A DNA stretch of 64,000 bases from positions 747,511 through 811,510 of the forward strand of contig NW_022985553.1 in assembly GCF_010093815.1 (NCBI RefSeq), in the 5' to 3' direction. The translations under genes and the position numbers were made by a program. Source of the DNA: Pseudovirgaria hyperparasitica (Eukaryota; Ascomycota; Dothideomycetes; Acrospermales; Acrospermaceae). Under the pieces are notes generated by a model. It was not told the origin of the DNA. It did not search any database and was given only the letters and a program-made list of their open reading frames with translations. Shown piece after piece: positions 10,171 to 20,487 of the stretch (its first letter is position 1; every line of letters starts with the position of its first letter).

Positions 10171-12453
10171 ATGCCAAGTTTCCGCGTGAATAAGCCGCCA
10201 GGTAACGGGATGCCTCGGGGCAATGGAATGTCTCGAGGTGGGCGTGGAGGGCGTGGTCGCGCAGGGTTTGGAGACCGGGGAGGTCGAGGACGTGGCGGTC
10301 GAGGTGGCCGTGGACGTGGACGTGGACGAGGCGGAAATACTTCGAAGTTCGCGAGCGCGCGCCTAGGAGAAACACACGATGAGGACTCAGACGATGCAGA
10401 TGGTGACATTCCTGACGATGTGGAAAGTATACCATCGGATGATCATGATGAAATATCAGCGTCAAGTGAAAGTGAGGATGAAGGACCTTCAGGCCTAGTG
10501 CCATATAATGCCCTACTGCAATCTTTTAAGTCGACTACGAGAGATACAGAGCCGCAAAGGAAGCGTCGAAAGCTTGACCGCGCACCTCAAGAGCATGGAG
10601 TGAGGGAGTCAGGTGACATGGCTGAGGACTCAGTAGAGCATGAAGAAGAGCAAATGCTAGACATGGAGCCTGATGCAGAGGACGACGGCGATGAGGAAGG
10701 CCCGGAGAACGATGAGGATGATGACATGCAATCTTCTGCCGACGAGGACGAGACCGACCCGTTCGAACTGCACTTTGCGAATCCGGATGAGGACGAGCTG
10801 AGCAACAAAATCAAAGCTGCCCAGGAGAACAGTTGGACGCCTCAGAAGCTGTCACCAAGCGCAGACTACAAAATGACCGGCCAGTACCCAGGAAACTTCA
10901 CTCCAAGGCATGTCCCAGGAGTGGAAGGGCTCGTTGACAAGGGATTCAATATAAAACCGCGGCTTTCAGAAGCGAGTCGAAAGCTTCTCAAGAAGGCTAC
11001 GGCTCTGGAACAAGCACTTTTTCCCATCATCTTCGATAACCAAGACCTCCTTTTCGGAGCTCGCACACCCTCAAACGCAGATCGACTGCGAAATTTGGTC
11101 TCTCTTCATGCCCTCAATCACCTGTACAAAACCCGTGACCGCATCATTAAAAACAACACCAAACTCGCCCGCGATAAAACAGGCAGCCTCGAACTCCGCG
11201 ATCAAGGTTTTACTCGTCCTAAAGTTCTCATCTTGACCGCCACACGGTCTGCTTGCTACAAGATTGTGCAAGCCATGCTCGCCATTGCCTCTCCAGAGCA
11301 ACAAGAAAACAAGAAACGCTTCGAAGACGCCTTCATCCTCGACAACCCCATCCCGTCCGACCGCCCAGCGGACTACATCGACCTCTTCGCCGGCAACAAT
11401 GACGACGAGTTCCGCGTCGGCATGAAATTCACGCGCAAAACGGTCAAATTCTTCTCCAAATTCGCAAACTCAGACATCATCCTCGCCTCCCCACTCGGAC
11501 TCCGCCGCTCGCTCACCACGACAGACAAAAAGGGCAGCCCGCCAAACACCGACTTCCTCAGCTCCATCGAGATCTGCATCGTCGACCAGGCCGACGCCCT
11601 CCTCATGCAGAACTGGGACCACCTCACCCACATCTTCACCCACCTCAACGCCCTTCCGCGCAACCCGGCCGGCACGGACTTCAGCCGCGTCCGCAACTGG
11701 TGCCTCAACGCCCACTCCCCCTTCCTCCGCCAGACCATCCTCCTCGCCGCCTACCTCACCCCCGACCTCAACGCCCTCTTCACCGCCCACATGCGCAACA
11801 TCGCCGGCCGCGTCAAAATCTGCCCGGCCAACTACCCAGGCCACCTCGCCGTGCCCATGCCCATCAAGCAAACCTTCAACCGCATCGCCGCGCCCTCTCC
11901 CCTCGCCGCCCCCGACACCCGCTTCGCACACTTCTGCACCGCCATCGTGCCCGCCCTAGCAGCACGCAGCAAGCGCGCCTCCGCCAACAGCAGCACCACC
12001 GCCGCCGGCACCCTCGTCTGCGTACCCAGCTACTACGACTTTGTGCGCCTGCGCAACTTCTTCGCCACCTCCACCGCCGCGCAAAACATCTCCTTTGGCG
12101 CCATCTCGGAGTACTCGTCCCCGACACAGGTGCGACAGGCGCGCTCGCATTTCGGCACAGGCCGGTTCTCCGTGCTGCTGTACTCTGGGCGCGCGCACCA
12201 CTTTCAGCGGTATCGCATCCGGGGCGTCCGGTCGGTGGTGTGGTATGGGGTGCCGGATAATGCGGTGTTTTATGGCGAGGGGCTGGAGATGGTGCTGGCG
12301 AGTGTGGAGAAGGGGGTTGTGGGGGTCGGGGAGGCGCGGGTGCGGATGCTGTTTACGAGGTGGGATGGGCTGGGGCTGGAGAGGGTTGTGGGGAGTGAGC
12401 GGGTGAGGGGGATGGTTGGGGAGGCGATGGGGGATGTTTTTGAGTTTGTGTAG
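10171..12453 (+). CDS. utp25: U3 snoRNA-associated protein 25 (UTP25)
   Basis: Component of the small-subunit processome needed for early pre-18S rRNA cleavage in the nucleolus. Uninterrupted frame, 760 aa from ATG 10171 (first Met of the frame). Residues about 16-55 form a GAR-like tract (RGGRGGRGRAGFGDRGG and further RG repeats), typical of nucleolar proteins. Residues about 70-200 are very acidic. The UTP25 domain follows, a degenerate superfamily-2 helicase fold lacking ATPase motifs: KVLILTATRSACYKIV (motif Ia-like), VGMKFTRKTVKFFSKFANSD, DIILASPLGLR, EICIVDQADALLMQNWDH (in place of the DEAD box), and LLYSGRAHHFQRYRIRG near the end. Length and order match UTP25/digestive organ expansion factor. 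The 3' half is strongly C-rich on this strand until about 12.17 kb, then strongly G-rich. Confidence 0.95.
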   Translation: MPSFRVNKPPGNGMPRGNGMSRGGRGGRGRAGFGDRGGRGRGGRGGRGRGRGRGGNTSKFASARLGETHDEDSDDADGDIPDDVESIPSDDHDEISASSESEDEGPSGLVPYNALLQSFKSTTRDTEPQRKRRKLDRAPQEHGVRESGDMAEDSVEHEEEQMLDMEPDAEDDGDEEGPENDEDDDMQSSADEDETDPFELHFANPDEDELSNKIKAAQENSWTPQKLSPSADYKMTGQYPGNFTPRHVPGVEGLVDKGFNIKPRLSEASRKLLKKATALEQALFPIIFDNQDLLFGARTPSNADRLRNLVSLHALNHLYKTRDRIIKNNTKLARDKTGSLELRDQGFTRPKVLILTATRSACYKIVQAMLAIASPEQQENKKRFEDAFILDNPIPSDRPADYIDLFAGNNDDEFRVGMKFTRKTVKFFSKFANSDIILASPLGLRRSLTTTDKKGSPPNTDFLSSIEICIVDQADALLMQNWDHLTHIFTHLNALPRNPAGTDFSRVRNWCLNAHSPFLRQTILLAAYLTPDLNALFTAHMRNIAGRVKICPANYPGHLAVPMPIKQTFNRIAAPSPLAAPDTRFAHFCTAIVPALAARSKRASANSSTTAAGTLVCVPSYYDFVRLRNFFATSTAAQNISFGAISEYSSPTQVRQARSHFGTGRFSVLLYSGRAHHFQRYRIRGVRSVVWYGVPDNAVFYGEGLEMVLASVEKGVVGVGEARVRMLFTRWDGLGLERVVGSERVRGMVGEAMGDVFEFV

Positions 12454-12729
12454 GGGTGTTTGGTTGTTGGTGTGGGATTGTGAGGTTGGTTGTTGGATGA
12501 GTCTGTGCAAAGTACGACATGTGTTTGAACGACATCGAGCTGTTTGCGTGACAGTGAGTACACATAGTGAATATCTAGATTATCGCAGATGCAGCATACA
12601 CACATCCTGACAGACCAGTCAATCAAATCCGTCCCACCATCGTCAAAAAGCTCATACGAGTTCTAGTACGTTACAAACAACATATCATTATTCAAAGCCA
12701 TATCACATGACCCGATCCAACTATAGCGA

Positions 12730-12762
12730 CACGTGACGTCCCACGTGACGTCCCACGTGACG
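12730..12762 (+). promoter_or_regulatory. three spaced CACGTGACG motifs
   Basis: CACGTGACG occurs at 12730, 12742 and 12754, exactly 12 bp apart, the first two followed by TCC. CACGTG is the E-box bound by bHLH factors (Cbf1-type) and TGACGTC resembles a CRE/bZIP site, so each copy overlaps both kinds. No start codon is nearby on either strand; the closest gene is UTP25, whose stop is 277 bp upstream. Confidence 0.5.
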
Positions 12763-13251
12763 CCAACTTACCACAACTCATTCCCTCGTCAAAGCCGCCA
12801 AAACACCAAGACGAGAGAGAGAGAAAGAAAAAAAAAATCCACAAATCCTTCCTACTTCCTACCAAAAAAATAACGTTTCGCGTCAATTTCTCCGTGAAAG
12901 GCAAAATTGCAAAGCAAGCAGTCTCCCGCGCGCGCTGCGCTAAGGTGTCGAGAGATGGTGGTGGTACTAGGCCGGGGGGAGGTGTGTGGTGTGTGTGTGC
13001 AGCCCGTATCGGGGGGAGGGGGGTTTAGGTAGGTTTAGTGCCTGTGTGGTAAGCAGTCTGGCCCTAATTACTAGAAGGCTGAGAAAGACGCGGGTATCAG
13101 AGTTTAGGGCTAGCCCGAGATAAATAATTAGTCTATGTGGGCTGCGGCTAGAAGGAGTGGGTAGGCTGGTTGTTTTGGTCGTTGAGATGGGAGGTGGGAG
13201 TTTTGCGCTGCGGTTTTGCGCTGCGGAGGATTGAGGAGTGGGAGTTGGATG

Positions 13252-13288
13252 GGATGGATGGATGGATGGTTGGTTGGTTGGTTGGTTG
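13252..13288. repeat. GGAT then GGTT microsatellite
   Basis: Four-base repeats: several GGAT copies pass directly into several GGTT copies, suggesting one substitution spread by slippage. Confidence 0.85.
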
Positions 13289-14296
13289 TTATGAGGCGCA
13301 AGTAGTTTGGTTACGGATTTAGGTGACGGGAGGACTCATCTATGTTGCAGTTGCTGGAGCCTGAAGGTCAATACCGGTAGATGCGACAGTAGCTCATCTC
13401 ATACTGTATTCAAGAGATTCATGATTTATCAAGACTATTACGAGAGGCGGCGGACATTCAATCCATCGAACAGAAGAGTGCAGACCGGCCCCACGTGGTT
13501 GGCTGTTTGCATCATGCAAGGATGCTAGGCTTTTCAAGCTCGAAATAGACCAGCGCGTCTGGCACTCTGGATTGATGTCCAGCACATGCTGATGGTAATA
13601 ATTAATAACGAGTACAACGAAAGGAGCGAATTCCACATCCCATGCGCCACACGCAAGAATGCAAAAGTGCCCTAGGACGTAGCTGGTGTCGAGCTGTCGA
13701 AGCCCCCTGGTCAAGAGTCGTGATAGAGACGGTGGTGTTGGCCCTAGGCCGAGGATGCACGAGACGAGCGCGTTCTATTGATTTGATCGGGAGATGAGAG
13801 GTTAATATGACGCAATCCGTGAGAGCGCTATGGGATGCTTGGCTATTACTTGGGACGACGTGGTCAGTCAGTCCAGTCAGTCATTTAATTAAATAATATC
13901 GCAAGTAATCGGTTGTAGTGTCGTAATCAGACACGCGTAGTGCGCAGATCCATCATCTTCTCGTAGCAACGACGATGCGCAGAGACATGGAAGTGTACTC
14001 GGGATAACAGTTTTAGTGAATATGTATACAGTACAGCTGCAGTGGTGTTGCGATCGCAGTACTGTAGGAAGTGCATTCCAACGGGCGTGTGGTGTGGCTT
14101 ACGGAAGCGTGGGAGCAAGCAAGGCGAGCCGCAGAGCCGGGAGTGGCCAGACCAAAGAAAGACCTCGGGACCGCGGATGGGTGCGAAGATCATGTTCATC
14201 ATATGGCGTCTGCGCAGCGCAGCAGAGTAAAAAAAGGTACGACGACGGACGGTACGACGGGAATTTTTCTTATTTGGATTTGGTTTGGAGCCATAG

Positions 14297-14324
14297 CACA
14301 CACACACACACACATATATATACA
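14297..14324. repeat. CA/TA dinucleotide microsatellite
   Basis: A run of CA repeats passes into TA repeats and back to CA. Confidence 0.85.
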
Positions 14325-15359
14325 CTGCGACTGCGATCAGCGACGGGCCCAGCCCATCTGCGAAAGAATGTGGCATCAAGGCCGGACAGAGATAGATGCG
14401 ATAAAGGATCTGTCTTGGAAAATTCGCTTGAGTATAGACAGCTAATATTAGTTGTGATATAGTGGTAGATATTAGTAGTTACCTAGGTATCAAAAGTAGG
14501 GCGGACCATGAGCGCATTAATATCAGACGAAGACCCAAGGTGGCAAAGGCCCAGGCTGAAACAAGAAGAAGCCACGCAGGCAAGCTGGGCAGTCTACCTG
14601 ACATCCACCCTCCAGGCGGACAGTGGACAGTGGACAGTGGAGCAACTACGTATACACAGTCCACGTCCCAAGGCTCGGCAAACGAACTAGCTACGTATCA
14701 TCACGGAGAGGTTGATGTCAGGACATTTTCGTGCTCTGTTATGATTGAGCCAGGAATGCAAGGGTACAGCCGGAGGAAAAGACAAGCACAAGCACTACCA
14801 GCCAGCAGCAGCAAGAATGGAATCCAGGTTGTACGAGAATATGAATGCAGACAGACATGCTTACTTTTTGTGGCTGAAGCCTTGTTTTATCGTGCAGGTG
14901 TATGTGCAGGTGGTTGTGGAGAATGAAAGCTGGAAGAAGTATTGAGTTTGGGCCTGAGGCGTAAGAAGTCGAAGGCAAGCAAAGCCCCTTACTCCTCTCT
15001 ATCCCGTCACCCCCGTCTGCTATGAGTATGCACGCACTCTGCGCCCTGTATTAGTGTTAGTTATGTGCCCTTTGCCCTCTGCCCGTCCTCTGCTCTATGC
15101 CCTCTAGCTGTCCTGTCCGCTCCTGTCCCTACTAATTACTACTAATAATACTAATACTACTAATAAGTACTAATACACACTACTCACTATCCTGCCCTGT
15201 CTCGGTCTGCGCATCCTCATTTGCTGCGGACGTCGACTCTCATTCGCTGCGTGGGGCCTGTGCATCGCGCTACACCCGCATTCGGACGCAACAGGGGGTC
15301 GAGGTGTGCGGCCAAACGTCAATTATTGCTGGATGCTGGCTCCGTCTTCCGTGTCCACT

Positions 15360-16160
15360 TTCTCTCTTCTGCCCTCTCTTCGCATCTTCCCTCGCATCAT
15401 CATCCACCTTACCCCCCCCCCCCTCCCCTTCCCTTGGTTTTCCCCTTCCATTCCCATCCATTCTCCCCCTTCCATCTTCTTTCCCCATCACTCTCTACCA
15501 CTACCACTATTACCACTACCACTATTACCACTACCACCTCCTCCACCTCCACCCGCCCAAGCTCTCCCTCTCTCTCTCACAACCACCACAACAACACCCT
15601 TCACCAGCTATCACAGCTTCACCTCGTCCACCCTATACACACACAGCTATTCACTCAGTTTGTGTTTTCTTCGCCGCCTACTCACCAGGCTTCCTTCTTT
15701 CTCATGACTCACGACCCTACCTCTTTTTTAATAATCTCCGTTTCTGCCGTCTTCCATTGTTTGCCTCGCCTTCTGGCTCTCCCAAACACCGCAGCTTCGC
15801 CTCTCTCTTCGCGACACCACGTCAGCTCTCGACCGTAGATCGCCCTCTTACAGCTTCAACAACCGACTCTTTGTTTACTCTACTTCTCGAGTAGACCCTT
15901 TTTTCTTCCTTTTTACTTTTCTCCCTGCACTTGCTGCAGACTACTTGACTCACTATTCTCCCTGTCTTCGCGCTTCGCGCCCTGATCTGAAGCTCGTGAG
16001 CCGAAGTTCGCCCTCTTGAAGCTCCAGTCAGTCTGCGACGTCACCACTTGCCTCGCGTCATAACATCTTCACTTTCTATCGCTGTCGCGTCTTTCACGCG
16101 CTGCTTCAGATGAGCTTTGAAGCCTCTACTTTTTCGCATCTTCTCGTCGCTCTGCCTCGT
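15360..16160 (+). promoter_or_regulatory. pyrimidine-rich leader/promoter of the AHC1-like gene
   Basis: About 800 bp strongly biased to C and T on the plus strand, including a C homopolymer near 15410 and ACC/ATT triplet runs at 15.50-15.56 kb. CT-rich stretches just upstream of the start are common in filamentous fungal promoters, marking transcription starts. Frames here translate only to Ser/Pro/Leu low complexity. Confidence 0.55.
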
Positions 16161-16171
16161 CGTTGCCCATC

Positions 16172-18214
16172 ATGCAGTCAATGAGTGGCATGTTTAGGCT
16201 TCCATGGGCGACTGAGCCTCAGCCACATGAACTTTGCGAAAAGATACAGCTTTCAAAGCCGCGCCAGTTTCCTATCCCGACTGCAAACTTCAAGCGCAAA
16301 CGGACTGATAGTGTAGACCTGCTCGACTCGGTAGCCGTACAGAAGAGAGCCAAAGTCACACCACGTGAGGTGCTGCCTACCACTGCCACCCCTACTACCT
16401 CTGTGACAGATCCTGTTCCAGCATCGCAGGTGCTGCCTGGTCCTGTTGCCGAGCAGAAGAAGGATCTTCCTCTTCAACACGGAAACGTGAACCCGCGCCC
16501 TACACCTTCTCCAGATGCCGGCAAGGAAACTGCCGTTGACTCGGTTGCGCGCGCGCCATCTTCACTTCCGCCCGTTGCTGAAAACACTCATGTTGTTCAA
16601 CCATCCGACACAGCAGACATGGAAGCTTGTCTCACTCCGCTGCAAGTATCTATCGAAACTCAATTTAACCTTGAAATCTTATTCAAGCATCAAGAACTAC
16701 GCTTGATCGATCAGGAGTTGGCCAAGGCCCAAATCGCACTAGAGCAGCTGCGTAGATGTCACATCATACCCTTTCCCGGCTCCGATGGCATGTCTGAAAA
16801 TGTCACCATCGGCGCCGGTCAGGCTCTACGACCGGCACCTGGTCACTCACAGCCTGCTCACCCGGCAGCATGGGGTGTCACTGACGGCCCCTACACAAGG
16901 CATTATGCAAAGTGGCTCATACCAGATCCAAAGTTCGACTCTGTCCCTCTTTCCTCTCTATCTAATGGTTGGGAAGGCCGAAAAGCGACGCGCGCACACT
17001 TCGATCCTCTAAACGGATCAAAGTCTCGCACGTCGCGCAACAGTACCTTTGGCTTGAACCTCCCTTCAATCGGCGGCGAACCGGCTAAAGATGTGCCCAA
17101 GGTCGATCCGCTGCTACACAAGCGGTCCAGTGACGGGAAATGGGTACGACTTTTCTGCAATGACTGCGGTCACAGCAACTTTTCCAACACACAGGGATTT
17201 CTCAATCATTGCCGTATCAAACATCAGCTAGTGTTCAAAAGTCACGATGCCGCCGCTTGTCAGTTAGGTCGACCTGTCGACGACCAAGAAGCCGGCGCAG
17301 CACAACCAACCCCCACAGCAGTTCAATCAACGCCTCTGCCCACTCCAACCAATGCCACTACTGCTACTCCGATCACAGCATACTCGTCTGCTCCAAGGCC
17401 TTTCGTTCATTCGCTTATAACCAAGACTCCTGCGCAAATCATCACTAAGTCTCTGCCACCACGGCGACTGACTGAAGCGTCGCCAGTCGAATTACCACGC
17501 GCCGATACTGCAGGGAAGGTCAATGCTCTCATGACTCCCACCCTTACTCCTGGTGTCAAAAGGAATGACTACTTTTCGACGCCTGTTTTGGCGAGTCCTG
17601 TGAACAAGCTAAGCGATGGCTCCTCATTTATCCCATCACCCCAAACGCCATTCCTCAACACTCTGTTCGAGAAGCGTGGTGTTTCTGGAAATCTGAGGGA
17701 CGCCGTAGCGGCTGCAAAGACAAAAGTGGATCTTTCTGCCATCGAGATGCCAAGTGATGACGAACTCGGTTCAGCTCCCCACAGCCCAAACCACAAAACA
17801 TCCGAGAGTCAACCAATGGCACGTCTGCCCTCTCGTGGCGGTATGGGCCCACTTTCGCAACGTCAAACGAGCAAGAAGGCGCATTCATCCGAGTCGACCC
17901 GACCAGCTCATCGCGCTCCAACGGCTCTGAACTTGAACGCGACTCCCTCGCTTGAAAATAGCAATAGTCGTCCGGTTTCACAGTCGCCAGTCGGGCTAAG
18001 TCCACATACTCTTGAATCTAATCCCGGTCTAGTCAGCGATGACGATGATGAGGACGATGAAGATGACAATTGTTCCGTCTCTCAGATTGATCGCGACGTC
18101 GACATGATGCAAGCTCATCATCCCGTCGTTGTGGACGACGGCAGTGACGCAGAATGCGAGCGCAGAAAGGGTATTCAAGGATTCAAGAAAGCTGGTCCCT
18201 CTCAAAAACAATAA
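16172..18214 (+). CDS. AHC1-like C2H2 zinc-finger protein
   Basis: Single exon, 680 aa from ATG 16172 (first Met in frame). Residues about 325-352 hold a single zinc finger, LFCNDCGHSNFSNTQGFLNH and then C-R-I-K-H: Cys-x2-Cys, two His five residues apart, the arrangement of the AHC1-like finger. Upstream lie a short helical block (ETQFNLEILFKHQELRLIDQ, about residues 163-195) and YAKWLIPDPKFD, also conserved in this family. The rest is Ser/Pro/Thr-rich and disordered, with a basic segment near 40-65 (FKRKRTD) and a Asp/Glu run near 620. In yeast, Ahc1 joins Gcn5-containing ADA histone acetyltransferase; a nuclear, chromatin-linked role here is an inference from the finger alone. Confidence 0.83.
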   Translation: MQSMSGMFRLPWATEPQPHELCEKIQLSKPRQFPIPTANFKRKRTDSVDLLDSVAVQKRAKVTPREVLPTTATPTTSVTDPVPASQVLPGPVAEQKKDLPLQHGNVNPRPTPSPDAGKETAVDSVARAPSSLPPVAENTHVVQPSDTADMEACLTPLQVSIETQFNLEILFKHQELRLIDQELAKAQIALEQLRRCHIIPFPGSDGMSENVTIGAGQALRPAPGHSQPAHPAAWGVTDGPYTRHYAKWLIPDPKFDSVPLSSLSNGWEGRKATRAHFDPLNGSKSRTSRNSTFGLNLPSIGGEPAKDVPKVDPLLHKRSSDGKWVRLFCNDCGHSNFSNTQGFLNHCRIKHQLVFKSHDAAACQLGRPVDDQEAGAAQPTPTAVQSTPLPTPTNATTATPITAYSSAPRPFVHSLITKTPAQIITKSLPPRRLTEASPVELPRADTAGKVNALMTPTLTPGVKRNDYFSTPVLASPVNKLSDGSSFIPSPQTPFLNTLFEKRGVSGNLRDAVAAAKTKVDLSAIEMPSDDELGSAPHSPNHKTSESQPMARLPSRGGMGPLSQRQTSKKAHSSESTRPAHRAPTALNLNATPSLENSNSRPVSQSPVGLSPHTLESNPGLVSDDDDEDDEDDNCSVSQIDRDVDMMQAHHPVVVDDGSDAECERRKGIQGFKKAGPSQKQ

Positions 18215-19614
18215 GCACCTTGAACTTTCAGGGTTTGCTGTGTTGGATATTCAATGTATTGTTTCACTTCTCCAAAAGACTGTTTTAACCTGTTTTCACG
18301 TTTCGTCTGCTTGTTTACCTACCCCTCGGCGCTCACGTCTGTGCGCTTCTCTCTCTCTTGTACTCTCTCACCTGATAGACCTTCCGGGCGACTGTTGTTT
18401 CCACTACTCTCATACATTCCCATCTGTTGCATTGTCATTGTCATCATCACATCTAGCGTTTGGGTCGGAATCACTTGCGGCATGTCGGAACACACGGTCT
18501 ATCATCCTCGTCCTTAGTTGCTTTTAACTCTATTGCGCACGCCTTACCCTTGCATCTGCTGGCCCAGGTCGGACGGATGCGCCAAAACCTTACTCTTCAC
18601 TCTTGTTTTTTTTTTCAACAGACGTTGGTCGTGTTTCGATAGGAATAGCCAAAAAATTTGGTATTGCGCGTTTTGCGCGAGTACGAAGGTACGATGCATC
18701 GAGGATGCGGTTAGAAGGTTGGGCCTAGGTGGAGTTCCTGGGCGGCCTATCTTGGGGACGCTTGTACATATTAGAAGCCAGGACGGGTGTGCATATACGA
18801 TAATCTGGAGCATTTTCTACATAAAAGCAAGGTCGAAGCTATGTGCAGTGATTCCTTCTTGCGGAGTTGTGAATGTCCATCCTACTTGTTGTTGATGAAG
18901 AGTGCCAGTTCACGGCTCAAACGTAAGATTGAGGCGTGCTTTGTGTTGGATTTTCTTAAAAGATGTCTGTCTGGTTGCGACATACCATTCTGACATAATA
19001 CGCTATTCACCTTCATGTCACTGCACTGAGTTTTAGTCGTCTTTGTTCTCGCATCTCATTCATTCATTTGCAGAATGCAACAACCTATTCAGGCCTCGCG
19101 CGTGTATACATACACATACACATATACGTATACACACACCACATACACCAACACAGCGCACACCACAAGCCAACAACACAAACCCTTCCTGCGACTGCCA
19201 TGTTGTTCTCATCCATCCATATAGTAGTACTTAGTGAGTAGATGAAACAGGCTACTGGACCATGCCGTCGTTTAAGATCTGCCTACCCGTCCGCCCGCGT
19301 TCTAGAGGGACATTGTAGGTTATATGCCGTGATTGTGGAAAGGCTAGGTATATATATATATGCGCTAGTTCTTGCGGTGCTGGTGCTGGGTTTCGTGGTG
19401 GTTGGTGCCTTGGTCGTCGTTGTCGTTGTCGTGGTCATCGTTCGTTCTCCTAGGTTTTCTACTGGATCATACATGTATATCTATATTCCGCGTGCTATTG
19501 CTGTCGTCCTGCGTGTCGGGCGCTGAAGTCGGTGTTTCGTGTATCGTGTGGGTGGCTTCAGCTTCAGCTTCAGATAGGAATGTATTGAAAAGTAAACATT
19601 AGGTATGTATGAGT
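18215..19614. other. intergenic between convergent genes
   Basis: Contains the 3' UTRs of the AHC1-like gene (+) and KISH (-). Simple-sequence patches: CA-rich near 19.10-19.18 kb, TA run near 19.35 kb, and GTC/GTT triplets at 19.37-19.44 kb. No convincing gene. Confidence 0.5.
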
Positions 19615-20110
19615 TTATTGGCCGAGGAAGATGGATGCCTGATGGGTGGCTTTGTCATTAGAGATAATGTCACGTCTGGGTTGGACTTGTGGAGGACTGC
19701 ATACCGCCATGACAACACAGCATATACTGACGTACGGACTCAGGCGCTCGCCTATGCGTGCGCATTTCCAGAATATGCCTAGGGCGCTGGTGGTTGCGGG
19801 GGTTTGGGGTTAGCATTTTGTACTATCTTGTTGTTTTCTTTTTTCTTCTTTTTGGCTGTTGATTGTGTATGGGAGATGCGTGGTGGTGGTGATGTTTCGC
19901 GCAGAGGGGACGACGGGAGACAAACTCACCCGTCCTTGTTCCGGTCCATGATACCGGGCGAGACGTAGTGCGCGTATGTCGAGGTGCAGATTGTGAGCAG
20001 GATGACTAGGAGGAGGGATTGGAAGTTGAAGAAGGCCGTCTAGTTGAGTGTCAGTTTGAGATATGTGTGAGGGTGTGCGAGGTGGATTCTTGGGTCTGTG
20101 TATGTACCAT
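19615..20110 (-). CDS. ksh1: KISH-family secretory pathway protein (TMEM167/Ksh1)
   Basis: Four exons rebuilt from the sequence: 20108-20110 (only the ATG), 19930-20039, 19705-19786 and 19615-19638, with introns of 68, 143 and 66 nt, all GT...AG. Together 72 aa, the usual KISH length. The protein opens MTAFFNFQSLLLVILLTICT (signal-like first membrane span), then IMDRNKDGALGIFWKCARIG and ERLSPYVSICC with a second hydrophobic segment to the stop. The FNFQSLL, DRN and GIFWKCARIGER motifs are diagnostic. KISH/Ksh1 is a small ER-Golgi membrane protein required for secretion and, in yeast, for growth. Its exons are too short to show as ordinary frames. It is divergent with TAF13 (377 bp between starts). 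Confidence 0.93.
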
Positions 20111-20487
20111 TGTTGAATTGGCTTGAGGGGTGGTTTGCAGATGTGTCTGGCTTGATGGTAAAGGTGTGAGGGTATGGTGATGTTCGTGAGATGGACACCT
20201 GCTGGATGTGGATCTGGCAAGTCAAGTAAGTGTAAGGGTGGACGTGTCCGTGCGCAGAAGGTCTTTGGACCTGCGACTTCGTCATGGCTATTCACTTTCA
20301 ACTTCACAGCTTGCGCTTAGCGGACCTGCGCTTCCGTAGCAAGCAGCGCTTTCTCTATTCTCACCTCCTCCACGCCACTCGTACTGATCACAACGCATCG
20401 AAGGAGAGACACCAATACACGACTCAAACCCTCATCGCAGTCTCACTCCCATCCATCCATCAGCACACCTCCCACCAACCCACCACC
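20111..20487. promoter_or_regulatory. divergent promoter, KISH / TAF13
   Basis: The 377 bp between the start codons of two essential-type genes. A CT/CA-rich run lies just before TAF13. No specific factor site could be named. Confidence 0.5.

Larger units (their letters stand above)
12454..16171. other. 3.7 kb low-complexity intergenic region
   Basis: Between UTP25 and the AHC1-like gene, both on the plus strand. It holds a triple CACGTGACG motif (12.73 kb), GGAT/GGTT and CA/TA microsatellites, two copies of TTTTGCGCTGCGG near 13.20 kb, and a long pyrimidine tract before the next gene. The many frames here are driven by simple sequence and I call none of them genes. Confidence 0.5.

Noticed and set aside
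11470-12260. Long frames on both strands inside UTP25 (Arg/Pro- or Gly/Val-rich)
   Set aside because: They are shadows of the GC3-biased UTP25 coding sequence; the UTP25 frame has clear family motifs throughout.
13927-14926. Frames of about 150 aa on both strands at 13.9-14.9 kb
   Set aside because: They cross CA/TA microsatellites, conflict with one another and show no protein-like pattern.
15221-15894. Plus-strand frames of up to 205 aa before the AHC1-like gene
   Set aside because: They translate to Ser/Pro/Leu/His low complexity from the pyrimidine tract, overlap in all three frames and have no motif.
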